NCBI GenBank assembly: GCA_029962745.1
Contig: CM057161.1
Coordinates: forward strand, 10,165,407 to 10,229,406
Length of the DNA stretch: 64,000 nt
Direction of reading: 5' to 3'
Origin: Echinometra lucunter
Lineage: Eukaryota > Echinodermata > Echinoidea > Camarodonta > Echinometridae
Below, piece by piece: positions 24,048-35,900 of the stretch. Position numbers and translations under genes: made by a program. How positions within the stretch are numbered: position 1 is the stretch's first letter; every line of letters starts with the position of its first letter. The notes under the pieces are model-generated. The model saw only the letters and a list, made by a program, of their open reading frames with translations, was not told the DNA's origin and searched no databases.

Positions 24048-25019
24048 TCAGATGAAGTACTCTTGTTTGTCACGAGGTGGTGAATCATCTGACTGAAGGG
24101 TAACATAGGGTTCTGAAAACCCGCCGGCTGCACCGGAGCTACCCGCACTGTTTCTATTAGACGGTGCCTGGTTGATACCGCTATAGCTGCTATGCATGGC
24201 CATCTCATTATCGTTGGCACCAAGCTGCCTGTTGCTGCCGTATTCCTTAGCCGAGTATCCCCAGTTACGGTCAAGGTTGGATCCATATCCTTCATTGTAG
24301 GAATCTGCATTCTGTGACATGTTGTTGCTGATGCCACTGGGCTTGCCGTATCCATCAGACTTCCTGTATGCGTCAGGTTTTCCGTAACCACCTCCGTTGT
24401 TAATGTTCGCAGAGACATATGGATCGACAGGGACATTGGCCTCGTAGGACACCTGACTGGGCAAGGTGTCTTGCCGGTTGTACGACCCTTGCACTTCCTC
24501 ATCAAATTTGTCCATGTAGGCCTGCTTCAGAGCGGGCATTTCGTCAATGGTTTCTGCTGGTCCTTTGTAATCGTGACCAGCACCATATGTGGACCCTACC
24601 AAACCACTCCCCAAGACACTTCCCCCATAGTTGCTGTCGGTGTAGTTGCTGCCACCGTAATTGCTGCCACCATAGTTGCTTCCGGAATACCCTCCATTAA
24701 CATTGGCCATTTTCAGTTCATGCATGTTAAGGTCCTCATGGCTGGCTTTGAGGGCGTCATTCTTGTAACCTGCAGTCTTTAGTGTTGAAGCTGATGTGGT
24801 CGATAAGACTACCCCATTGGACATTCCAGATGGTCCAAGGTTGCGCACCGAGGCACGGCTTCCACGCAGTGATGCCCTGGTACCGGCAAGAGACCGCTTG
24901 CTTCCACGAAGACTGGTGGTGCGTTGCAGGTAAGTACCGGTGCGTTTGTCAACATAGCCATCCTTGAAGCGGTCACGCAGCTTGGCGTAGTTTGCGGAGA
25001 AGTTGAGAACATAGTGGAC
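24048..25019 (-). CDS. M6 gene 2 last exon: end of TM4 plus repetitive cytoplasmic tail
   Basis: The exon follows a TTACTATCAG acceptor and encodes 323 residues. After VHYVLNFSANYAKLRDR the tail has an Arg/Ser-rich stretch with repeated LRGS and RAS units (SLRGSKRSLAGTRASLRGSR). A Gly/Ser/Asn/Tyr block follows with four or five GGSNY-like units, then a mixed Asn/Tyr/Gly region ending KQEYFI. The basic Ser-rich part looks like a cluster of potential kinase sites. The longer open frame extending upstream to 25103 is intron read-through and is not coding. Confidence 0.85.
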   Translation of the reverse strand, partial: VHYVLNFSANYAKLRDRFKDGYVDKRTGTYLQRTTSLRGSKRSLAGTRASLRGSRASVRNLGPSGMSNGVVLSTTSASTLKTAGYKNDALKASHEDLNMHELKMANVNGGYSGSNYGGSNYGGSNYTDSNYGGSVLGSGLVGSTYGAGHDYKGPAETIDEMPALKQAYMDKFDEEVQGSYNRQDTLPSQVSYEANVPVDPYVSANINNGGGYGKPDAYRKSDGYGKPSGISNNMSQNADSYNEGYGSNLDRNWGYSAKEYGSNRQLGANDNEMAMHSSYSGINQAPSNRNSAGSSGAAGGFSEPYVTLQSDDSPPRDKQEYFI

Positions 25020-26932
25020 CTGATAGTAAGATAAGTAGACAAACAGATGAATGGATAAGTACATAAATAAATACAAAAAGCGATAAATAAGTAAATATAT
25101 CAATAAACAAATAAATAGAGCAGTAGAACCACATTAATATCACAAAAACAACTTGAGTACTGGACCAAAAATGACTGGCATCAACACTGATATTATCAAA
25201 AGGACATAATGATCTACTTATTTGAGGTTTTGTATATTTTGCTTCTTTCCAAATATGTGATTTTGTAAGTGTCATGGCACTTTCTGTTTTAGCCCCTGAA
25301 ATATATTTTTATCGTTATATCAAGAGAAAAGGTACTCTCATCTGGCATGTAATGTATATAGCAGGTCTTTGATATAACATTCCCTCAGCATGATTTATAT
25401 TTGGATCTTGAGTACTTTAATGCCAAATCAGAAACCATATTCATATTTGTTTTACTTTCACGCGTTAAAAAAATCGTCATAGATGATGTAATGTTTGCTA
25501 AATAATATCAAATATGATAATTTTCATGTCATAATTGGAAACTTCTAAAATAGTTTTCAAATTCAGAAAGGTTACTGCTGCAAAGAACTAACCAGTGAGA
25601 TGACGATGATGATTGCAGAAGCCAGAGTGACACCATAGAAGATGAGCACATCCTGATGAAATAAAAAAAAGTTTTCAACTATTAGTCAATACAATTAGGA
25701 TTCTATAAAAGATGTTACATCAGCATGCAAAGGAGCATAAAATTATGGGGGTGGTTGTGACCGATTCAACTTTTTTGACAAACTGTGCCTTGATTTTAAG
25801 CAAAGTTTTAGTAGTGCCAAAGTTATCCACGATCTAGAAAAGGGAAATGGAACAAAATCCTTTACAATGGCAGAAAGTTGCAGATTTTTCTTTTTCTTCC
25901 CCCCCCCCCCCTCTTTATTTGTGTGGAAGGGGTTTTACAGTGTTACAAAGGGTCCATGCCTTATGCTTCTAAATTCTATTTTGTATACATTAATTATCTA
26001 AGAAAAAGCCCACATTGTAGCTTGTCTTTTTTTCAAGACTAACTCCCCTTCCCACCCCATAAACTCCTGAATCCACCAACGATGGCAGAGAAATTTCAGA
26101 CTCACACTGTCGCACATTTTGTCCAAGTCCTCATCACACATGAAGTAGTCCTCTTCACTTTCAGCAGGTAGTCTAGGATCTGCCCAATCCTGGGCATCCT
26201 TGTTATAATCAATCAAACCTATTGGAGGACGAGATACAGACAAGGTATGCAGCATTAAGTCATAAAAATTCTGATTTTGCTTGTCAACCATTTGGGGGGG
26301 GGGGGGGTAAAATAGGCACCTGAAAAAGCAAAGGACCTTTTTTTTCCATTTTACTTGCCAGCATTTTTTCGGCTAAAATAGACACCTGGGCCCCGTTGCA
26401 TAAAACTTCCATTAATGGTAACTCTGACATCAATGTAACTACCATGGTTACATTGCTCAACAGCCAATCATATTCGAGGTTTCCATGGAAGTTACCACTG
26501 ATGGCAGAGTTATCATCAATGGTTCGTTTTATGCAATGGGGCCTTGAAAAGGCTGAAAACCCCACCCCCCCCCCTTTTTTTTTTGCTTGTCATCGAAGTT
26601 TTCGGGTGCCTGCACAGACTTTGTCCCCCACCCCCTTTTTGAAAAATCCTGGAGCCGCCATTGGCCTGCTCTCCGAGCTGTTCAGTTATCTTTTTAACTC
26701 CATGCCACAGCTTTCTGTCACATCCTTTGCCATGTCGTTTTATCAAACAGCTCTTTTCGCTATTTTTCCTGATCACACATACCTTTTCTCACAACGTTTC
26801 GAGTCACTATTATCTTTTTCCATTTATTTAAACATATTGCACTAGGGTCCTACATTGATCAAACGATCCTCCTTTTCCCTGTCTCTCTGTTATCTCTGTC
26901 CATATACTCTAAACACGCAGGAGACGATGTCC

Positions 26933-26968
<36 letters not shown>

Positions 26969-29900
26969 CTCTCCATAGGGCATGGAATCCGACCATAGTA
27001 CACTCACCCCACTGCCTGAGATCAAGACACTCGTAGTAGTAACGATGCAACTGTTCACTGTCCCTGGCTGATCTGCAGATACCAGCAGCCTGCACGCTGA
27101 AGAAGAACGTCGGGATCAGTGTTATCATCAGGATGATAAGCCAGATCAGAAGCAGAACGTAAGACACTGTCATCACCTACATGTCAAAAAAATTACAAAG
27201 GGAAACATCAAAACAAATTTGTCTATTCATCTCAAGACAAATTGCCGAAAATATTCGTTTAAAAAACTTCAATTTAACTCCCGATTTATTGACATATTAT
27301 CAAAATACAATTTCTGAAGAAAAAAAACAGGGGTCGGGGTGGCAGGGAAATGGTGTCTGCTCCTTCTCTGTTTAGGGATGGATGTGGTTACTTGATTCAT
27401 TGTGCGGTGACCTTGGACAACCTTCATCACAACTCTACTTTTATCTTTAATTCTGTTGGTTTCTAAACTTTTTTGAAGGGCTGGTTTTTATCTTGGATTG
27501 AGGTCTGGTCAGCTATCGTCATAATTATGACTAGTTTGCCTAGGGGTAGAAACTGCCGTTCACACCAGAAATTTGATCTGGTTAGACTGTATATAGTTAT
27601 CTTTGTCTTCTAGCAGAGAGTCATATAACTCAGCAACCTACCACAGCAGTTTGACATCGGCCCTTGGCGCGGGTCCGGAAGCGGCAGATGAACTCCTTCC
27701 GTGTCGCACCTGTGCCTAGATAAGCCATAGCTAAGAAGAGCACACTGAGGATTACCATGACAGCAGTCCCGATGGCTACACCGATCTTCACATACAGCAA
27801 CCTGGATACAGTGAGGATTGATACAGGGTTAAGGGAAGGAAACACTAGATAAAGATCGTTTGATGGGTACTTGATCACTAATGTCTTCAGCTGAGACAAT
27901 CTGCAGGCAATACAAATCCCTATAAACTTGATAAACTTTCCATGAAAGAAATTTGATAGTGAAAAAAGAGGAAAAGAATATAAGCCAGCATTGTTCAAAG
28001 TGAATAAGCAAAAATTAAGATAAATCAATCATGAAAAGAAGGAAGTTTAAAATAGATCTTTTCTATGAATATTAGAGGAGAGATTTTACGTTAGATTATA
28101 ATTTCAAGCTTTAATTCAGGCCATGTAACTCATTTGTTAGAGTTGATATCAAACAAAGTTCATCTTTCTTAAGCCACAAACAAACCAAAACAAACAAAAA
28201 CAAACAAATAAACAAACAACAACAAAAAGGATTTACCAATCCGAGAGTGGTTCCTTGAGTGTGTTGTTCCAAAGAAAGACCTGGACCGTCTCGTCTGTAG
28301 CCAGGACCACTCCAACACAGAACCCAGCCACGCCCAACAGGAACATGATGGTACAGGTCAGGTTTGGTATTGGACATCGTAGACAACATGTCTTACATGG
28401 TCCTGGAACTGCAAGGATAAAGGTAACATTTGGCAATTGTAACTACTGGTAAGGACACATCTAGACCTGATTGGACAACATGAACATCAAAGATAAAAAC
28501 AAACAGTTACACCTAAGAGGACAATGATGATGCAGATGAGGTTGGTGTCGGAGACAACATTTTATTCATAAAGTACAGGGAACTTGAAGAATATATAAGA
28601 AAGGGTAAGAAAGGAAGTGAAAACACTGGTGGACCACTTCTATACAGAAAACAGCCAAACCCAAGAAAAAGGTCATGGTACATGTGAGGTTTGGTATGGG
28701 ATATTGCCAAGTCATAGCCAGTAATGTCTCGCATGGTCCAGCTAGGAACTACATTTATTTAAAAAACGGTTATTGTATGGTTTAGTACTGGACATCAAAG
28801 TTAAAATGTCTTAGATGTCCAGGAAATACAGTTTGTCTTGCATGGTCCAGCTAGGCCGGACTACATGTATTAAAAAAAAAAAAAAACCAAGGTTAATGTA
28901 TGGTTTAGTACTGGACATCAAAGTTAAAATGTTTTGATGTCCGGGAAATAAAACATTTCTTGCATGGTCCAGTTAGGAACTACATGTATTTAAAAAACAC
29001 GGTTAATGTATAGTTTGGTATTGGACCAAAGTTAAAATGTCTTACTTGACATACATGTCCGGGAAATATTAAGATAAAAGCGGTATGGGATAAGCAATGA
29101 TAAGATAGGAGTGCAGGTTGAAAGTATGCCATGTATGCTCTGGAATGAAGGACCACGGGCACATAATTCATAAACTATTGAAACTATGAAAACTATGAAC
29201 TGTCATATTAGAAAATAATTAAAAATGCCTAGAAAACAGTCAAAAATGACTATATCGAAAAATAGTATTAAAAAAATAATGAAACAGTAGAATAACAGTT
29301 GCACCCAGCTGACCCATTCATCCAGTCATTTTCAACTAGTTTGTTTTAAGAGTGTGCAGAAAGGTTTTCAGAAAACAAGAGACCAACGTGATCGGTCTCT
29401 TGGGCTATCGGCTTTGTCGGGCCGACGCGTCGGTCTCTTGTACATGTATACCCTCGGATCACTTTTTCACAAGGTCCACGAGACCTGCATTTGTGGTCTC
29501 TTTGGATATCATTCGGTCTCGTTTAATACTCTCTTAGGCTGGAGCCTTAGCTGTATCTGAAGAGATGACATGGCATTATACGCTGGTGTTATTTCAACTA
29601 CTGCACAATCATAGGTCCTTTGTAAAAATATTTTTTTGTACCGTCTCCATTTTCCCCACATCATTTTTTTCTCGTATATTAAGCTTTATGGTAAAAAAAT
29701 AAGGCATATCTTCTTATCACAATAAGAAGAGATAAAGTTTATATATCACACTGAACACTTTAAACAAAATTAATAGTGACTCGATTTAACGTCATATTTG
29801 ATCGACCGAGGCTTTAATGGGCTACAAATGGATAAGGAGGCTATTAAGTCCTATTTTTATAAACCTATTGGATGAGTGTTAATTCGTGTTGACTATAAAT

Positions 29901-32900
29901 CCTAACAAATTCGCTTGTTGACCAACCACTTTCTGACTAATCTGATTGTAAACAATCAAAAAACTAGATGAATCTTCGACCACGCGTGGTCGAACTTTAT
30001 GCCTCCGCATTACCAGATCAGAAATAAATGGCACTTCATGTTGCTTTATTTTCATTTATACAATGACATTTTTGACCTTGACCTTTGACCTTGAGACTCC
30101 AAAATCTAATCAGATCATTGTCCCTCCCATGTGCATACCTGTGCCAAGTTTGAGGTTGATCGGTCAAATGGTTGTTGAGTTATGGTGAAAACGAACCATT
30201 TCTATGTAGATAATGACCTCTATGACCTTTGACCTTTGACCTTGTGACCCCCAAATCTAATCAGATCATTGTCCCTTCCATGTGCATACATGAGCCAAGT
30301 TTGAAGCCAATCTGTCAAATGGTTCTTAAGTTATCGCGAGAACGAGCCATATTTATGTGTATTATTACCTCTATGACCTTGACCTTTGACCTTGAGACTC
30401 CAAAATCTAATCAGATCATTGTCCCTCCCATATGCATACCTGTGCCAAGTTTGAGGTTGATCGGTCAAATGGTTGTTGAGTTATGGTGAAAACGAACCAT
30501 TTCTATGTACATAATGACCTCTATGACCTTTGACCTTTGACCTTGTGACCCCCAAATCTAATCAGATCATCGTCCCTTCCATGTGCATACATGAGCCAAG
30601 TTTGAAGCCAATCTGTCAAATGGTTCTTAAGTTATCGCGAGAACGAGCCATTTTTATGTGTATTATTACCTCTATGACCTTGACCTTTGACCTTGAGACT
30701 CCAAAATCTAATCAGATCATTGTCCCTCCCATATGCATACATGAGCCAAGTTTGAAGTTGATCTGTCAAACGGTTCTTAAGTTATCGCGAGAACGAAAAC
30801 GGGACGGACGGACGGACGGACGGACGGACGACCCGAAAACATAATGCCTCCGGCAACCACCTACGGTGGGCGGAGGCATAACAAAAGAGGGTAAACAAAT
30901 CATCTACAGCATTGTTATGGATGGTCCTTGACGACCATGGTCGAACACATTCAAAACTCATATTTCAAAATAAAATAAAGTCCCGACAGAAGCTTTGAAT
31001 GATACTCCAAATATTTTATCTCAAAATACAAATATTGATAAATTCACCGGCGTGACTGACATATGCAACTGCAAGTACTTCATTCAGATGGGACGGAATG
31101 CAAAAAATTGTTTAATGAAACATAATACTATCTTGTTTTTTTCTCTCAAACTTTACATATAACTTAAACATAATAGGGATTGATCGTTATTATTTGCTTT
31201 GTACTTTAAACAAATCAAAATAGTTTCCTCTGGCCCATGCTATAATGATCAACAATATTATGTTGCAACATGCATTATCTTATCAAATGCATTCTAGATA
31301 GAAGCCTGATATTTTTCTTGTACTTAATGTTTAGAAACAACATTGGTAACAAACATAAATCTAGTTGTAAGAAAAGAAATAGTATATGTTTGTATAATAG
31401 GAAGCTTAGTAGATGGCGTCTACTTATTGGATTTACACATGCAGGAATTAAAAAAATCGCCCATCCCCACACTTGAAATTGTAATTAATATTATCCACCA
31501 TTGATAATGAATTTATAATGTTAATATTCTACGACAACATCACCTTTATCATGATTACATTAACGAATAATGTCAGATTTAAAATGTGAACTGTGACCCC
31601 CCCCCCCCTGTTTTCGTTCAAAAGGTGATTTTAAACAGTTGTTTTATTTAATAGAACAGAATTTGGTTTAGGTCTGTCAGCTGTAGTAGCTATACCTCCG
31701 TAAGTATTATTAGCATGATGAAAGCAATACTGCACTCGGATAATCTGTCACCTAACACGCAGGCACTAATTAAATTTGTTTCTCATTATTTAAATCTGTA
31801 AACCTGTTTTCAGGAAATGCAATAAGCACAAAAGTGCAGACCATAATCAGCTCAACTATCTGTGCTCGAGAATTTTCGAGCATTTATCTGGCGGAAGAAT
31901 GCAGGAAGAATGGAATCAAATTGTGTTTCGCGTCTTGAGAGGGGCTGCCATATGGCCAAAAATAGCATTGTCTGTTGAAAAGATATGTTCCTTTGTTCCT
32001 TAAGTTGTGACTATATTTAGAAGGAGAATCAAACCTTAATTAAACCGAAAGTATAACTAATGGCTCTGCCGAAATAAAATGACATATTTATTGAACATTT
32101 GGTTAATTTGATAAGGGGGTTTCGTTCATTTTATTTCTTTGACTTAAAAAGACTGTGCTCGGTCACGACGCAATGATAACGAAGGGTTTGTTCAATGCAG
32201 TGTCGTAGCATGGGTCCAGCTGAAGGGCGCAACGGTTTACTCAGTTGATTATGTTAATGAAATGTCAATTAACAAGGCCACCTATTAAAATTAAGGAACA
32301 CGAAGATTTCCTTTCGTATTCTCTCCTCACCATTTTGGTTCGGTGTAAAAATGTCAGAGGTAAAAATGTCAGAGGTAAAAATGTTTTTTTTTTTTTTAAT
32401 TTTTACCTCTGAAATTTTTACCTCTGACATTTTTACCTCTGACATTTTTACCTGGCACCACCATTTTTATCCCTTCCCTTTTGCCTGGTCTCCTTTCCCC
32501 TTCTTTCTGCCATTTTTTTTAAAAACAACACATGCGCACGTTGGTATCAATATATCACTTTATTTGATATACGATAAAACAGCAATGTAGATAAAATGCC
32601 TTGCTCAAGAGCATAAGTGCCGTGCCGAGGATCGAACCCCGAACCTTCGCGTCTTCAGTCAAGCGCCTTATACCACTCGACCACGGCACCTCTACTTTTT
32701 TTTTTAAAACACGTGCACACGTTGGTATCAATAATCATAAATCTACTCATCCACGGGGGATGAATGGCCATTATGATAATGTAGCAGAAATGGGCTATTC
32801 CCCGAGGTGGAGATGGTGCGCACAATGCCTGTGAGCAAAACTATCCGATGATCGAAGTTATGATAAATATCGCATACGATATCAAAATGCCATATCCAAC

Positions 32901-35900
32901 CATCCACTGACATTACATGTACGATTATGGTTTTGATTATCACTCGATGGACACGATAGATGTGCATGTATCCTGATTCATAAAAATGCATGTATACACA
33001 TGACTTCATGGGGATAAATGATGAATTTTAACTGACGTCTCTCATCATAATCTAAAGTTGAAACAGCTGTATCTCTAAGGCTTATCATTCACCACACAAA
33101 CATTATCTTGAATTCTTACAAAAATATACAAATTCTTTTGATAGCATGATAACATGGATACATGTACTTCTGGGAACATAATGCAGCAGAAAAGTGTATT
33201 CAGTATACAGCAATCACAAAAATCAGAAAATAAATTCATATAATGAGAGGTCGAAAGAGAATGCACAGATAAAAACAGCCAGGGAGACGATGAAGCAGAC
33301 ATAATATATGGAGGGATGGGAAAAGGTATAATCCTGGAACTTTAAATATTTAAAGACGGAGGTGACCGTGAAAGAGGGGGGGGGGGGTATCCTACCCTAA
33401 ACCCCACTTTCGTGACATAAGGACGCAACTCTTGTCCCCCTTTCAGATGACATCATTTATCATTTAATTATCTAATTAATTAATCATCTATTTATTTATT
33501 TATTTGTTTATTTATTTATTCACTCATTCATTCATTCATTCATTCATCTATTTCTTGCTTGTCAATAAATTTTCTGAATATTGTGCCCCCTCTTTTACAA
33601 ACTTCTCGATCCGCCCCCATTTTAAGATTGTATGGACATGCAGAACAGAGAGTATTAGATGTGTGAGGAAACAACCGTTTCTATGACAGATATTTTTTTT
33701 ACAGATTCAGGAAATTCTGCTAAAATGATATATGAAGATTATATTTAGTTCCCCATCTTGTCATTAATATCTCTTGCACACCCGGATTTTGAAATTTTTC
33801 ATGTGGGAAAGATTATCATCTCCTAGATCCTCACCGCAGGCTACGCAGACAAATCTTCCAACAAATATGTCTACTTTCAATTTCGACGATAAGGAATAAA
33901 TCGCCAAAAATATTACAAGAAAGACAAAAATCACCATGGAAACGTCAGTAGTTTGACGATTCTGAGATACTTTATGCAGGTCCACATATGCTTTTGTAAA
34001 AACTGAAATCAATCACGCATCACGGTTACAACAGTTTGAATGCCGGAGAGTAAGACAATGATGTCTGTTGGAAACATAATGGCTACATGTATGTTTCCTC
34101 AAAATTGATTTATGTTGTCATTGATTTTGTGTTAAGTTCCTCTTTGCATATTCGAAAAGAATGACCTCTTCACATTCTTCTGTTCTTAGCTTTATTTTAC
34201 AGCCTTGTTTATTGTGTGCGAAATGACAATCTTCCATTGACATGTATTATGTGTATTGTGTAGTCTTATAGATAATGACACTGTAGTCCTGCTAATTATT
34301 TCGGTGCAATATTCCTGTACCGTAATTTAACACAATTTAACAACTTAACATTAACAAAGCCTCAAGCCTAAGGTTTAAGTATAAATTGCATTTTGCAAAA
34401 CTGGCAAACAAGACCAGATGACGTATACCTTGTCATTTATCCCAGGCCAGATATAAATGTATTCCCCCCCCCCCCCGCCCGCAGAAAGTACCATTATCAA
34501 ATATGATTTGATGATAATTTCGTCAAATTACATCAAATTACCATGTACCTGTTTACAAGCCCCCCCCCCCCCCCGTAAGTATCATGCCAAACAAAATCAT
34601 GCAATATAGAACCTAGTAAATATTCATAATTTTCATTTCAGCCTGAATCATTCCTTATTCTAGTAGACCCTGCTCATTATTTTCATGCTAACCGCATAAT
34701 CAGATAACACATTATACGTCACAATGCATAAATTTGTGGCCTGCTCTGCATACAAACGGCACTCTATTATGTGGAGATGTCACGGGCAGGTTCAGAGCAA
34801 TAAAATCGCAGAAATTTCTCCAAGCCGAGAGACAAAGCCTTGAAGGTCAAGGGTCATATTTACGATTTGAATGGCAACCTCTGGAGATACCACGCTGGGA
34901 TAAAAATGCTTCCATTTACCATGCAGGTCATTGTACGCGTTCATATACCCCGCTGTTCTCTGTACTTTTGAATCATGTGTATTTATGTACAGTGCTATAA
35001 AAAGAAAGACGTCGAAATGGTGTATCATTTCTCACGAAAAAATGTCGTTGCTGGTAAGATGAGAACGCCCCCGTAGCAACAAAATACATCAGTCATTTTG
35101 ACAATATGAGCATTTTTGTTCCTCCAGCGCAATGACTAATCCATAATTATTACCAATTAAAATAATTCAAAAGAAAATTACACACTAAATATGCCTTGAC
35201 ATGATGCGAAATGAGGCAGGTGCCATAGAGTTTAAGTCTCCATGACATTCTCATCATGTTTTATACGAAGACTGGATAACGCACATACATGTACTGCAAT
35301 GTCGGTTATATTTTTTCAGCTATATCGATCGCATATCGTACAGGACATTTCGATTCATCTTTCAGTGGAATAAAGTTCACATTTCTCTCCTAATTCATGT
35401 GTATATACGCTACACCTTTAAACGTTTAACTTAAATTCTGTTCATACTTTTACCAGTCATTATTATCGAAAGTGCAGTTTGGAAAGCCATGCATAACTGC
35501 TATATATGCTTATAGAATGTGGCATTCATAAACACTAATAAATGTTTTCGATCTCTTATACGCGACTGCAAAAGAACATAATTTACTCAAAATACTGTAT
35601 GTATTCACAATTTCACAAAGTATAATAGTTATGTTGTGCGTTCAACATATTCCGTCATTTTCAAACGTATGAGAGTGCAGTTTACGATTGCAATAATGCT
35701 GTTTTCAGTTAATGATTGATTGGTGGCCATAAGTAAACATGAAAACCTCACATCGTAGGGCACTTATGAAGCGAAGCAAAGGTCAATTCCATCGTTCATG
35801 TTAAGAGAGCATGTCATATACATTTTCTAGAAAAATATATATCTGTATAGAGCCATATAGAGTAAATTGTGATCCATAAACTGAATTATCAAATGAGCAA

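Noticed and set aside
25020..25103. Extra N-terminal 28 residues on the M6 gene 2 last exon (membrane-like)
   Set aside because: They are intron read-through; a TTACTATCAG acceptor at 25020 joins in phase to the 60-nt TM4 exon, as in M6 gene 1.
28513..28734. Functional alternative TM1 exon
   Set aside because: The recognisable TM1 frame is not the one set by the acceptor, the polypyrimidine tract is lost, and no donor in phase follows. It is called a relic.
30060..30800. CRISPR-like repeat array
   Set aside because: Units are contiguous 150-bp tandem repeats without unique spacers, in a eukaryotic intron.
30229..30844. Two nearly identical open frames of 86 and 104 codons
   Set aside because: They are the same frame through consecutive 150-bp tandem units; the repeat explains the similarity and nothing suggests a protein.
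34734..35000. 88-codon open frame in the M6 gene 2 first intron
   Set aside because: No motif, no splice sites in agreement with it and no repeat similarity; its length is expected by chance.
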